From Chloroflexota bacterium (GTDB taxonomy: Bacteria > Chloroflexota > Anaerolineae > Anaerolineales > Villigracilaceae), in the NCBI GenBank assembly GCA_021787595.1, contig JAJYLQ010000030.1, forward strand, positions 1 through 40,397: DNA of 40,397 nucleotides, written 5' to 3'. How positions within the stretch are numbered: position 1 is the stretch's first letter; each line of letters starts with the position of its first letter. Below, one piece after another: positions 16,361 to 24,718 of this stretch. Below the pieces are notes generated by a model. That model made no database searches. It worked only from the letters and a program-made list of their open reading frames with translations, and was not told the origin of the DNA. The translations under genes and the position numbers were made by a program.

Positions 16361-16577
16361 CCAAAAATCGGATAGATCAGCGGATGCCTCTGGAGCCTGT
16401 CACAGACTCCCTTCTCCCTTCCAAAGCAAGCGTCAGGAGCAACGGTTTAAAAAAACCCTGTTGCTCGTCGCCGAAAACCATGCGGCAACGTATGAGACAG
16501 GGCGAACGCAGTGAACAAACGGATTCCGCTTGTGTGCGTTTGGAAGGGCTGTCTTTTTAAATTGCAGGCTGCATTTA

Positions 16578-16610
16578 ACAGACATGCCCACGCATGTCTG
16601 TTTTGTTTTT
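16578..16610 (+). terminator. Intrinsic terminator upstream of the ABM gene
   Basis: ACAGACATGC and GCATGTCTGT form a ten-pair stem with a four-base loop, followed by TTTTGTTTTT. No obvious gene precedes it, so it may end an unannotated transcript in 16360-16577 or act as a leader element of the gene at 16634. Confidence 0.65.
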
Positions 16611-16633
16611 AATTGCTCAAGTCAAGGAGAAAA

Positions 16634-16939
16634 ATGATCGCAAGAATATGGCATGGACGAGTTCCAACTTCAAAAGCGAAGGAATATCGCGAGTTCATCA
16701 ACGGACGCGCCATTCCTGATTACCAATCGGTCAGGGGCAATCTCAGCGTCTATGTTCTTGAACGGCAGGATGGCGATGTCACTCACTTCATCACGCTCAC
16801 CTTTTGGGATAATCTCGAATCCATAAAAGGTTTCGCCGGTCAGGATCTGAACATTGCCAAATATTATCCCGAGGATAAAAACTTCCTGCTTGAGTTCGAG
16901 CCGACCGTCGTCCATTATGAAGTCGCCGGCAAGTCGTAA
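16634..16939 (+). CDS. Antibiotic biosynthesis monooxygenase (ABM)-like domain protein
   Basis: 101 residues starting MIARIWHGRVPTSKAKEY after AAGGAG. The pattern of a short beta strand with Trp-His, a helix, then 'GNLSVYVLERQDGDVTHFITLTFWDNLESIKGFAG' fits the dimeric alpha-beta ABM fold, and this subtype is usually annotated as a hypothetical or ABM-domain protein. Members of the superfamily include small monooxygenases and heme-degrading enzymes, but no cofactor site is apparent. It is monocistronic, with MITE family 2 copy A directly downstream. Confidence 0.65.
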   Translation: MIARIWHGRVPTSKAKEYREFINGRAIPDYQSVRGNLSVYVLERQDGDVTHFITLTFWDNLESIKGFAGQDLNIAKYYPEDKNFLLEFEPTVVHYEVAGKS

Positions 16940-17000
16940 AGAAGTGAGCAAGAATCGGGTCGCTTGAATGCGGAGAGGTTCATAAAATATCAAAAATAGT

Positions 17001-17171
17001 ATTACAGCGCAAAGTTAGAGCTTTGAGGGTTCTGCTCATGGCTTTTCTACCGTTTTCGCCCTCATCCCCAACCCTTCCCCCAAATGGGGAAGGGAGTCTC
17101 CTCTCCCTTTGGGAGAGGGAAAGGGTGAGGGAGAATTGGCAAGGAACGATTGCTCGACCTTGCGCGGTAAT
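17001..17171 (+). mobile_element. MITE family 2, copy A (171 bp)
   Basis: The terminal inverted repeats begin ATTACAGCGCAAAGTTAGAGC at one end and, read inward, ATTACCGCGCAAGGTCGAGC at the other. The interior is two nested hairpins of the CCCTTCCCC/GGGGAAGGG and CCTCTCCC/GGGAGAGG type. ATAG is present directly on both sides. An inverted copy of equal length lies at 29614-29784. The element ends 18 bases before the next start codon. Confidence 0.75.
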
Positions 17172-17189
17172 GATAGAAAGGAACATTTT

Positions 17190-18062
17190 ATGAATACTTC
17201 CCTCACCGATTTCAAAGAACTGTCCGAAGATTACCTGCGCATCGAGCAGGCAATCCTGTACCTTGAAAAGCATTATAAAGATCAGCCGGGGCTCGAAGAA
17301 ATCGCCGCCAACATCGGCCTCAGCGAATTTCACCTTCAGCGGACATTCACGCAATGGGCGGGCATCAGCCCCAAGCGTTTCCTGCAATTTTTGACAAAGG
17401 AAAACGCCAAGAAGCTGCTCGACCAATCCGAGAATCTGCTGGACACCACGCTTCAGGTCGGACTTTCGAGTCTGGGCCGCCTCCACGATCTTTTCGTCAC
17501 AGCCGAGGCAATGACTCCCGGCGAATACAAATCGCGCGGCGCGGGCCTGACCATCCGCTACGGCATTCATCCGACGCCATTTGGCAAAGGTTTGATCGGC
17601 GCGACGGATCGCGGTATCTGCCATTTGAGCTTTGTCCAGGCCGATGAAGGTGACGCAATCGACGCGTTGGTTGCAGATTGGAAAGAGGCGAAGATGATCG
17701 AGGACAATCGCGTCACAGCACCGCTGGTTGCGCCCATCTTTCTGTTGAACATGCGCGGGCAAACACCTTTGCATCTGCATCTGCGCGGCACCAATTTTCA
17801 ATTGAAAGTCTGGGAAGCGCTGCTGAATGTTCCAACCGGCGCGGTGACGACTTATCAGCGTCTCGCGGCGCAGATCGGCCAACCGACTGCATCCCGCGCG
17901 GTGGGCGCCGCGGTTGGGCACAATTCGATTGCAGTCTTGATTCCGTGTCATCGTGTGATCCGCAGCGTCGGCGAATTTGGCAGCTATCGTTACGGCGCGC
18001 CGCGCAAGATGGCATTGCTTGGCTGGGAACAGGCCGCCCTCACCCTACCCTCTCCCAAATAG
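17190..18062 (+). CDS. AraC-type HTH fused to O6-methylguanine-DNA methyltransferase (Ada-like)
   Basis: 290 residues from Met 17190 (AAAGGAAC upstream). An AraC-type HTH occupies about residues 15-110 (IEQAILYLEKHYKDQPGLEE, SEFHLQRTFTQWAGISPKRF). A linker domain follows, then an MGMT domain with FQLKVWEALLNVPTGAVTTY and the active-site IPCHRVI. The N-terminal Zn-Cys methylphosphotriester domain of full Ada is missing, so the methyl-sensing switch must differ or regulation is absent. The last residues, LTLPSP-Lys, and the stop codon are encoded by a CCCTCTCCC/GGGAGAGGG palindrome that has replaced the natural end. It is followed closely by an EamA exporter gene. Confidence 0.88.
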   Translation: MNTSLTDFKELSEDYLRIEQAILYLEKHYKDQPGLEEIAANIGLSEFHLQRTFTQWAGISPKRFLQFLTKENAKKLLDQSENLLDTTLQVGLSSLGRLHDLFVTAEAMTPGEYKSRGAGLTIRYGIHPTPFGKGLIGATDRGICHLSFVQADEGDAIDALVADWKEAKMIEDNRVTAPLVAPIFLLNMRGQTPLHLHLRGTNFQLKVWEALLNVPTGAVTTYQRLAAQIGQPTASRAVGAAVGHNSIAVLIPCHRVIRSVGEFGSYRYGAPRKMALLGWEQAALTLPSPK

Positions 18063-18070
18063 GGAGAGGG
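18048..18070. repeat. CCCTCTCCC/GGGAGAGGG hairpin overlapping a stop codon
   Basis: The arms 18048-18056 and 18062-18070 pair perfectly; the stop TAG of the Ada-like gene lies at 18060-18062, in the loop and at the start of the second arm. The next start codon is 16 bases downstream. Confidence 0.75.
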
Positions 18071-18085
18071 AAACATTGGAGAAGA

Positions 18086-19042
18086 ATGAAAACAAAAGTT
18101 TGGACAGCGTTATTGGCCGTTTACATCGTCTGGGGTTCGACATATCTTGCGATTCGGTTTGGCGTCGAGACCATTCCGCCATTTATTCTGGCGGGGACGC
18201 GGTTCTTGATTGCCGGAGCCATCCTGCTCATCTGGCGGCGCGCTGCCGGCGACAAATTTCCCACGCCGCGCCAATGGCTTTCGACGGCTGTCGCCGGAAC
18301 ATTGCTCCTGCTCGGCGGAAACGGCGTAGTTTCATTTGCAGAACAACGCGTGCCTTCCGGCATCGCGGCTTTGATGGTCGGCTCTGTCCCGTTGTGGATG
18401 ATCTTGATCGAAGCGCTACGTCCGGGTGGGGTCAAACCCGGCTGGCGGGCCATCATCGGCTTGCTGGCCGGCTTCGGCGGAATCTTTTTGCTGGTGGGAC
18501 CTGCTGAATTCACCAAAGGCGGCGGAGGATTCGATCCGCTTGGAATGGGAGCATTGGTTGTAGCTTCGTTCCTTTGGGCGCTCGGCTCGATCTACAGCAA
18601 AAGCGCAGACATGCCAAAATCATCTTTGGTTGCGACTGGCGCAGAAATGCTGTGCGGAAGCGCGGCGCTGTTCATCTTCGCAGGATTTGCAGGCGATTGG
18701 AATCAATTGAACATTACCGCCGTATCAATGCCATCCTGGTTGGGTCTTGGCTATTTGATTGCATTCGGCTCGCTGATTGGTTTCGTGGCTTATGGCTGGC
18801 TCTTGCAAAACGCGCCGGTCTCGCTGGTGGCAACCTACGCGTATGTCAATCCGATTGTGGCGGTGTTTCTTGGAAATCTGATCGCACAGGAAGCGTTGAC
18901 AAGCCGGACGATTCTGGCCGCGGTCATCATCATCGGGTCGGTGATATTCATCAATAGCGCGCGCCCGCCCAAGGCCCGCCCTGAGCCTGTCGAAGGGTCA
19001 GAGAAAGAAGCGGAGTCAGTTCCAGTTGAAGTCGGCGATTGA
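18086..19042 (+). CDS. EamA-family (DMT superfamily) transporter, YedA-like
   Basis: 318 residues with ten hydrophobic helices in two EamA repeats. Typical motifs are 'VYIVWGSTYLAIRFGVETIPP', 'AEQRVPSGIAALMVGSVPLW' and, near the C-terminus, 'APVSLVATYAYVNPIVAVFLG'. This is the YedA-like branch of drug/metabolite exporters; the substrate is unknown. The ATG at 18086 follows GGAGAAG closely; the frame is open upstream but inside the Ada-like gene. The cytoplasmic tail contains ARPEPVEGSE, encoded by CCTGAGCCTGTCGAAGGG, a common dispersed repeat motif, so a repeat has been absorbed into the coding sequence. Confidence 0.88.
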   Translation: MKTKVWTALLAVYIVWGSTYLAIRFGVETIPPFILAGTRFLIAGAILLIWRRAAGDKFPTPRQWLSTAVAGTLLLLGGNGVVSFAEQRVPSGIAALMVGSVPLWMILIEALRPGGVKPGWRAIIGLLAGFGGIFLLVGPAEFTKGGGGFDPLGMGALVVASFLWALGSIYSKSADMPKSSLVATGAEMLCGSAALFIFAGFAGDWNQLNITAVSMPSWLGLGYLIAFGSLIGFVAYGWLLQNAPVSLVATYAYVNPIVAVFLGNLIAQEALTSRTILAAVIIIGSVIFINSARPPKARPEPVEGSEKEAESVPVEVGD

Positions 19043-19110
19043 AGAATCCTTGTCCATAACCTGCGTAACAGACGCAGTTGGAAAAATTCAGAATAAAGGA
19101 GAGAAAGGAA

Positions 19111-20448
19111 ATGGATGCAAAAGAATTGATCGCACGTGTGAAAGAAGACAACGTCAAGTTCATCTCATTGCAGTTCTCGGATGTGACCGGAGCCGTAAAG
19201 AGCGTGGACATGCCGGTCAGCGGGCTGGAGGCCGCGCTGGAGGACGGCATCTGGTTCGACGGCTCATCGGTGGAAGGTTTCGCCCGCATCCAGGAAAGCG
19301 ACATGCACCTGCGGCTCGACCCCGATACATACGCTGTCCTGCCGTGGACACCGGCTGAATTGCGGCGCGCCCGCGTGTTCTGCGACATCTTTACGCCGCA
19401 GGGCAAACCATTCGAAGGCGACCCGCGCGGGACGTTGAAGCGGATGCTGGCAAAAGTCGAAGAGCGCGGCTGGGTGTACAACGTCGGCCCGGAGCCGGAG
19501 TTCTTCCTGTTCAAAGGAACCAACGGCAGCGTGCATCCGGTTCCGCACGACGCGGGCGGCTATTTTGATTTCTCCTCGTTCGACGAAGCCGCCGTTGTCC
19601 GCAACGCGTTGATGGATGCGCTCGACAGCATGGGACTCGAAGTGGAAGTTGGTCATCACGAAGTGGCTCTCGGCCAGCACGAAATTGATTTCCGCTTTGC
19701 GAACGCGCTCAAGACCGCCGATAACGTGTTGACGTTGAAATACACTGTCAAGGCCATCGCCGCGCAGCACGGATTGGCCGCATCGTTCATGCCCAAGCCT
19801 GTTTTCGGGATCAACGGCTCGGGCATGCACTGCCACCAGTCCATGTTCGACAAGAAGACCGGCGCCAACTTATTCTTCGACGCGAACGATGAAGTCCATC
19901 TTTCCAAAATAGCTTACTCGTTCATCGCGGGACAATTAGCGCACGCACGCGCTTTGGCTGCCGTTGTTGCCCCGACGGTCAACTCGTACAAGCGCCTCGT
20001 GCCCGGATACGAAGCGCCGGTTTACATCGGCTGGGCACAGCAGAATCGTTCGGCACTGATTCGCATCCCGCGCTATACCGAAGGCCGCGATAAAGCCGTG
20101 CGCGCCGAATTGCGCTTCCCCGATCCGTCCTCGAATCCATATCTGGCATTTACTGTCATGCTGGCCGCCGCGCTGGACGGCATTGATAATAATATGGAAG
20201 CGCCCAAGCCGTTGAACAACATCAACCTGTATCACCTCGAACCAAAGGAACGCAAGAAGCTGGGCGTCAAGGAATTGCCGGCTTCACTGATCGAAGCCCT
20301 GGGCGAACTTGAAAAGGATGAGGTTGTGAAAGCTGGATTGGGCGAAGAGACCTACGAGGCTTTCGTCAGCGCCAAGAAGCAGGAATGGGACGATTACCGC
20401 ATCCATGTAACAGATTACGAGATCGAACGATATTTGGAAACAGCGTAG
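19111..20448 (+). CDS. glnA: Glutamine synthetase type I
   Basis: 445 residues, the usual length of the GSI-alpha group. It makes glutamine from glutamate, ammonia and ATP in the cytoplasm. Signatures are the N-terminal 'LQFSDVTGAVKSVDMP', WFDGSSVEGFARIQESDM, GPEPEFFLF, 'GLAASFMPKPVFGINGSGMHCHQS' (ATP-binding region), NSYKRLVPGYEAPVYIGW and RIPRYTEGRDKAVRAELRFP. A Tyr is present in NLYHLEPKERK at the place of the adenylylation loop, without the usual sequence, so adenylylation is unlikely. The start at 19111 follows AAAGGAGAGAAAGGAA. No glnK or regulator is next to it. Confidence 0.95.
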   Translation: MDAKELIARVKEDNVKFISLQFSDVTGAVKSVDMPVSGLEAALEDGIWFDGSSVEGFARIQESDMHLRLDPDTYAVLPWTPAELRRARVFCDIFTPQGKPFEGDPRGTLKRMLAKVEERGWVYNVGPEPEFFLFKGTNGSVHPVPHDAGGYFDFSSFDEAAVVRNALMDALDSMGLEVEVGHHEVALGQHEIDFRFANALKTADNVLTLKYTVKAIAAQHGLAASFMPKPVFGINGSGMHCHQSMFDKKTGANLFFDANDEVHLSKIAYSFIAGQLAHARALAAVVAPTVNSYKRLVPGYEAPVYIGWAQQNRSALIRIPRYTEGRDKAVRAELRFPDPSSNPYLAFTVMLAAALDGIDNNMEAPKPLNNINLYHLEPKERKKLGVKELPASLIEALGELEKDEVVKAGLGEETYEAFVSAKKQEWDDYRIHVTDYEIERYLETA

Positions 20449-20463
20449 TTAGCCCTCACCCAA

Positions 20464-20494
20464 CCTCCCCCAAATTCAAAAAATTTGGGGGAGG
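20464..20494 (+). terminator. 13-bp hairpin after glnA
   Basis: CCTCCCCCAAATT and AATTTGGGGGAGG pair perfectly around CAAAA, 15 bases past the glnA stop. There is no T-run, so it may be a dispersed palindrome that acts as a transcript end or stabiliser. Confidence 0.55.
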
Positions 20495-20501
20495 TGCCAC
20501 G

Positions 20502-20660
20502 TTAGCGGCGGAGGGGGCATTCAGTTGGCGGAGGTTGTACGGGTTGTAGCATCACTTGATACCCCAGCTTTTTAATCCGCTTCACCAGTCGCTTGATGTT
20601 GTTTTCGGGATATTCCTGTCAAAAAAATCATCGCCTAGCTCTTGACATGGGTCATCTCGA
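20502..20660 (-). pseudogene. Transposase C-terminal remnant, frameshifted
   Basis: Read leftward, one frame gives LGDDFFDRN and the adjacent frame gives YPENNIKRLVKRIKKLGYQV followed by MLQPVQPPPTE and a stop at 20502. This has the feel of the C-terminal end of an IS transposase in which a lone 'GxxYF' motif is followed by a basic helix and 'LGYxV'. A one-base frameshift and the missing upstream part show that it is a relic. The exact family is not determined. Confidence 0.45.
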
Positions 20661-20706
20661 ATCATGGGATTGACTCATTCGCATGGGTGTATCTCCTATT
20701 TTTTCC

Positions 20707-20766
20707 TTGACAAAGTCCACATCTATGCTAGAATGCACAAAGTATCAAAATATGTGAAGTATGTGC
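20707..20766 (+). promoter_or_regulatory. Promoter and candidate TetR operator
   Basis: TTGACA (20707-20712), 16 bases, then TGCTAGAAT with TAGAAT at 20729-20734, an extended -10. Immediately after lies TGCACAAAGT...AGTATGTGCA, an imperfect inverted repeat, with TATGTG units repeated directly. The position over the transcription start is ideal for autorepression by the TetR-type product of the next gene. Confidence 0.65.
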
Positions 20767-20791
20767 AAAATGTGTGAACGAGAGGCCGTGA

Positions 20792-21508
20792 ATGTCCGAC
20801 AATGACGAACGCCAGAAACAGATCCTCGATGCAGCCGCAGCCGTCATCATTCGGCTGGGATATGACAAAACCACCATGAGCGATATTGCCGAGGAGGTAG
20901 GCACGAGTCGAAGGACTGTCTACCTGTACTTCAAGGGCAAAGAGGAACTTTTCGAAGAACTCCTCTACCGGGAATATATGCAATATGCCCAAACCTGGTT
21001 GGAGCAGATCGAGGCAGATCCGCGCGGCGGGACGATTGGTGGGTTCTACCGGGCGATCTTTCATGCTGTGAACAGTCGTCCCTTGATCGCCGCCATGCTG
21101 CGGCGCGACCAGCGCGTGGTCGGCAATTACCTGCGCAAGCGAGACAACCTCTTCTCACAAATGCTGTCAGGAGTGAACACGTTTGCTTACTTTCAGGCGC
21201 TGCAAGCGGCGGGGGCGATTCGCCAGGATATCGATGCGGCTGTGATCGAACACATCGTCGAAATGCTGTCATGGGGCCAGCTGACGATCGGAGATTTCAA
21301 GCCGCCTGACCAGTTCCCGCCCTATGATGCGGTCATGGAAGCGCTGGCCGATATCATGGATCGCGCATTGCGGCCAGCAGATGGCGGCAACAGCGAGGCG
21401 GGTAAAGCCGTCACCCGGCAGATTACCGCAGCGGCACGCGCACAGCTAGAGCAGATTAAACAGGCGAGGGACATGAAGCAGACAATGCACCAAGGAGCAG
21501 AGCAATGA
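20792..21508 (+). CDS. TetR/AcrR-family regulator
   Basis: 238 residues. The DNA-binding domain is classic: RQKQILDAAAAVIIRLGYDK followed by TTMSDIAEEVGTSRRTVYLY and FKGKEELFEELL. The C-terminal ligand-binding part is helical and not informative about the ligand. The start follows a GAGG site. The stop overlaps the next start (ATGA), so it is co-translated with a leucine-carboxyl-methyltransferase-type enzyme, which is probably part of the response it controls. A promoter with an inverted repeat lies directly upstream, which suggests autoregulation. Confidence 0.88.
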   Translation: MSDNDERQKQILDAAAAVIIRLGYDKTTMSDIAEEVGTSRRTVYLYFKGKEELFEELLYREYMQYAQTWLEQIEADPRGGTIGGFYRAIFHAVNSRPLIAAMLRRDQRVVGNYLRKRDNLFSQMLSGVNTFAYFQALQAAGAIRQDIDAAVIEHIVEMLSWGQLTIGDFKPPDQFPPYDAVMEALADIMDRALRPADGGNSEAGKAVTRQITAAARAQLEQIKQARDMKQTMHQGAEQ

Positions 21509-22347
21509 CAAACGATAAGATCCAGTTCACCAAAGAAAAAGAAACGATGCTCATGACCCTGAGCGGTCGAGCGACTCAGAGTCAATGGAAGAATCCCATC
21601 TTGCGCGATCCCTGGGCGGAAGAAGCGATGCAGCATATTGATTACGATATGAGCAAGCAGTTAACAGGAGTGGCTTCATGGAGCTTGTGGAAAGATATCG
21701 GACCCACTATCATCGCCACGCGCGCCGCGACTTTTGACCTGCTCACGAACCGCTTTCTGACCGATCACCCGGACGCGGTCGTCCTCCAGGTGGGCTGCGG
21801 CATGAACAGCCGCGTCTTCCGCGTCGATCCACCTGCCAGTGTCCAGTGGTTCGACGTGGATTACCCCGATGTGATTGACCTGCGCCGCCAACTCTTCCCC
21901 GAGCGAGGCACTTATCACCAGATCGGTGCGCCGCTCTCGGATTTGCGCTGGCTGGACGAGGTTCCACGCGACCGTCCCGGGCTGCTGATCGCGGAGGGGG
22001 TGCTGCACTATCTGAGCGAAACGGAAGTGAAAGCGCTGCTCAATGCCGTGGTCGCTCACTTCCCCGGCGGTCAGATGATCTTCGACATCTGCAATTCGAT
22101 GATTGTGAAACGAGCCGGCTCCAACGTCGGCGGCACGGGTGCGACCTACAAATGGGGACTGGACGATCCGCAGGACATCCAGCAGCTTGAGCCGAAGCTT
22201 GAACTGGTCAAGGAATTCAGGCCAAGCGAACTGGTCGCGTTTTCACGATTCCCGTTATGGGTGCGGGCCCTTTTCCGTGTGCAGGAGCTCAACCCCACGC
22301 TGCGCAGAATGGAACGTATCGTTGTCTACCGGTATGATTTAGGTTAA
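21505..22347 (+). CDS. Class I SAM-dependent methyltransferase, LCMT/TcmP family
   Basis: 280 residues. The motifs are those of the leucine carboxyl methyltransferase-like (PPM1/TcmP) family: 'RAATFDLLTNRFLTDHPDAVVLQVGCGMNSRVFRVDP' (SAM binding around residues 72-110), 'VQWFDVDYPDVIDLRRQLFP', and LLIAEGVLHYLSETEVKALL. The family methylates carboxyl groups on polyketide-like or protein substrates; the substrate here is unknown. It overlaps its TetR regulator gene by four bases and is followed by a small palindromic repeat. No other biosynthetic genes are adjacent. Confidence 0.85.
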   Translation: MTNDKIQFTKEKETMLMTLSGRATQSQWKNPILRDPWAEEAMQHIDYDMSKQLTGVASWSLWKDIGPTIIATRAATFDLLTNRFLTDHPDAVVLQVGCGMNSRVFRVDPPASVQWFDVDYPDVIDLRRQLFPERGTYHQIGAPLSDLRWLDEVPRDRPGLLIAEGVLHYLSETEVKALLNAVVAHFPGGQMIFDICNSMIVKRAGSNVGGTGATYKWGLDDPQDIQQLEPKLELVKEFRPSELVAFSRFPLWVRALFRVQELNPTLRRMERIVVYRYDLG

Positions 22348-22360
22348 CCCTGCTTGCCTA

Positions 22361-22425
22361 ACATGTAGTGGCGACTTCAGTCGCTTTTTGCCGCAAACCA
22401 ACGGCTGAAGCCGTTACTACCGTAA
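22361..22425. repeat. REP-like palindromes
   Basis: GGCGACTTCAGTCGCTTTTT and AACGGCTGAAGCCGTT form two small hairpins after the methyltransferase gene. The second motif recurs at about 29350 (CAACGGCTGAAGCCGTTGC), and CTTCAGCC-type motifs occur in MITE family 1. Confidence 0.6.
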
Positions 22426-22452
22426 GCCAATCTTGCTACTGCTTCCGTTCAC

Positions 22453-23526
22453 TTATGACTTGAATCCGCCCAATGAATATCTTTGAAAAAAATCCCAGAT
22501 CTGATCTGTGGACATATCGTAGGATACGGGGCCTACCTTACTGGCCGGCGCGTATTGGTCGCCGCTGGGCCATGTGTGGCCGCCTCCGATAATGGAGCAG
22601 AATTCAACCATGGGATTTCCCTGATCATCTTTGTAATCACGGCAGGTCGCACTGCCATTCTGGTACACAATGGAAGAATCGGCGGAACAATTATTTTTCT
22701 CTCTCCAGAAATCAACAATTTCTTGGGCTGAATCGGTAGTCACGCCATTTGCCACAGGACTATTTGTCCTGACCCCACCATCATACAGCGCGATGGGATC
22801 AGCGGTTCCCCTTATGATCATAACTGGAATCTTTCTTTCCGGGGCGCAATCGTCAAATTTCCAGGAAGGAGCAACTAAAGATACGGCGGCAATTTTATCG
22901 GATAACTGGCAAGCCAGCAGTTCAGCCATAGCTGCCCCATTGGAAATTCCGGTGGCATAAATTCTGGTCTTATCCAGGTTGAAGTGTACGGAAACATCGT
23001 CAATTACTTTGGAAATATAGCCGACATCATCAATATTATGTTTCGTTGGATACGAATCCTTATATTTGCCGATATTCCATTGAAGCAAGATGCCGGGAAT
23101 CGGTCCCGTGCCTTCCGGAAGAACTAAAATGAAATTATGCTTATCCGAATATTTTACCAATCCGTCCAAATATCCTGATTTCAAACTTCCTCCCCCGCCG
23201 TGCAAATACATAACCGCCGGGGTTGGAACATTTTTATCATAATTTTTTGGCAGATGGACGTTGTATCTTCTTTCGATACCTTGGTATGTTATCGTAAATT
23301 GATAATCGCTTTTATCCAAATTGCCTCCGTAAGTTTCTGTTGCATCAGCGGTTTGGGTGGGAAGAGACCCGGCGGCTGCGGAGGCTGTGGGACTGGCGAT
23401 TGTCACAGCGCTCGTTGCACTACCGCCAGACGAGTTCAGCGGGTTAGTGGATCGGGCGGGCAGAGAACAGGCTGTGAGCAGCAGCGCGGCTATGAAAACA
23501 ATTAGTGATTTCTCTATCATGTTCAT
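22453..23526 (-). CDS. Secreted CE1-type esterase lipoprotein (PHB-depolymerase/LpqC-like), paralogue 1
   Basis: 357 residues from the Met at 23526 (GGAAAGG upstream; the frame extends further up but as read-through of intergenic DNA). The lipoprotein signal MNMIEKSLIVFIAALLLTAC is followed by a Ser/Thr-rich linker to about residue 60. The alpha/beta hydrolase domain has MYLHGGGGSLKSGY (oxyanion region), the nucleophile elbow YATGISNGAAMAE, IRGTADPIALYDGG and the His motif GGGHTWPSG. Such enzymes cleave esters such as feruloylated xylans or polyhydroxyalkanoates; the substrate is not known. It lies 34 bases after paralogue 2 and is probably cotranscribed with it. Confidence 0.85.
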   Translation of the reverse strand: MNMIEKSLIVFIAALLLTACSLPARSTNPLNSSGGSATSAVTIASPTASAAAGSLPTQTADATETYGGNLDKSDYQFTITYQGIERRYNVHLPKNYDKNVPTPAVMYLHGGGGSLKSGYLDGLVKYSDKHNFILVLPEGTGPIPGILLQWNIGKYKDSYPTKHNIDDVGYISKVIDDVSVHFNLDKTRIYATGISNGAAMAELLACQLSDKIAAVSLVAPSWKFDDCAPERKIPVMIIRGTADPIALYDGGVRTNSPVANGVTTDSAQEIVDFWREKNNCSADSSIVYQNGSATCRDYKDDQGNPMVEFCSIIGGGHTWPSGDQYAPASKVGPVSYDMSTDQIWDFFQRYSLGGFKS

Positions 23527-23560
23527 TTTCCTTTCCGACCATGAAGCATAGTTATCAGCT

Positions 23561-24718
23561 TCATTGTTTTGGGTGGTCCTGGAAAAAATCCAGAATAACC
23601 TCGTTGGCATTCAGATTCCGGGATGTTATACCAACCATGGAGACCGGGAAATATTGCCAACCTTCCGGCCAAGTATGCCCGCCGTTCTCGATCTTATAAA
23701 AAACGACATCCGCTCCATTTTTGCATGCGGGATAGGATGTCTTTGTTACGGTTGTATCGTCATTCACTATGACAGGAAGCGCTTCGTCTTTCGCCTCGCT
23801 GTAATTGCAGCCATTGCGTTTTACCCAATCCGCCACGGTCTGCGGGATGGAAATAAACTTGCCCGGTGTCGCGCCAATGTAATTCCACAAGCTCTTTGCG
23901 TTCTCACCGCCATCATAAGGCCAGCCCGGATCAGCCGTGCCGTGGATTTCCAGGACCGGCACCGGCCGGGAAGGGTTGCAGTTTGCAACAGTGGAAAATT
24001 GATTGCCTCCAGAAACAGGCGCGATCGCCGCGATTTTATCCGAAAGCTCGCAAGCCAAGCGCTGGCACATGGCAGCGCCATTTGATATGCCGGTCGCATA
24101 GACGCGGTTCTGATCCACGTTAACCGTGTTCTCCAAGTCGGCCAAAAGCGCTTTGAAATAACCGATGTCGTCAACTTTATTTTTGCATGCCACGCCGCTC
24201 ACGCAGGAAAAACCCTTATCCCCTCCGCCGGCATTCCAGGTGCGGAGCTTTGCCAATCGTGGATTGGGGTTGGGGGTGCCATTGGGATAAACAATAACAA
24301 GCCCTCTTCGGTCAGCCATTTTATTAAGACAATTAGGATCATTCGGATCGCCAGCCGGACAAGTGAGCTTAGCCATTGCATCACTACTGCCGCCTCCTCC
24401 ATGGATAGCCAGGACAACCGGATAGGAATTCGCCGGATTATAATTCGCGGGGATATGCAGAGAGTACGGCCGGTTGTCCCAGCCCGGCACCTGGCGCGTG
24501 TAATCACCCGGGCTTAAAGGCGCAAATTTCCGGGCATAGTTCGGCGTTGCGGAAGATGCGAACACGGTTGCGGCGGCTGTGGGACTAACGATTGTCACAG
24601 CGCTCGTCGCATTACCGCCAGAGGAGTTCACCGGGTTAGTGGATTGGGCGGGCAGAGAACAGGCTGTGAGCAGCAACGCGGCTATGAAAACAATTAGTGA
24701 TTTCTCTATCATGTTCAT
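23561..24718 (-). CDS. Secreted CE1-type esterase lipoprotein (PHB-depolymerase/LpqC-like), paralogue 2
   Basis: 385 residues. It shares MNMIEKSLIVFIAALLLTAC and the following 30 residues almost unchanged with paralogue 1, then diverges strongly. The catalytic parts are LAIHGGGGSSDAMAKL, YATGISNGAAMCQRLACELS, IHGTADPGWPYDGGEN and NGGHTWPEG. Extra cysteines (TCPAGDPNDPNCLNK, FSCVSGVACKNKVD) suggest disulphide-stabilised loops as in LpqC-type esterases. It has a GGAAAGGAAA ribosome binding site identical to its partner's. It is the first gene of a leftward pair. Feruloyl esterase or polyhydroxybutyrate depolymerase activity are the main options. Confidence 0.85.
   Translation of the reverse strand: MNMIEKSLIVFIAALLLTACSLPAQSTNPVNSSGGNATSAVTIVSPTAAATVFASSATPNYARKFAPLSPGDYTRQVPGWDNRPYSLHIPANYNPANSYPVVLAIHGGGGSSDAMAKLTCPAGDPNDPNCLNKMADRRGLVIVYPNGTPNPNPRLAKLRTWNAGGGDKGFSCVSGVACKNKVDDIGYFKALLADLENTVNVDQNRVYATGISNGAAMCQRLACELSDKIAAIAPVSGGNQFSTVANCNPSRPVPVLEIHGTADPGWPYDGGENAKSLWNYIGATPGKFISIPQTVADWVKRNGCNYSEAKDEALPVIVNDDTTVTKTSYPACKNGADVVFYKIENGGHTWPEGWQYFPVSMVGITSRNLNANEVILDFFQDHPKQ

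Noticed and set aside
16354-16560. A 68-codon rightward ORF in the repeat region
   Set aside because: It begins within a repeat, has no ribosome binding site and its composition is unlike a protein.
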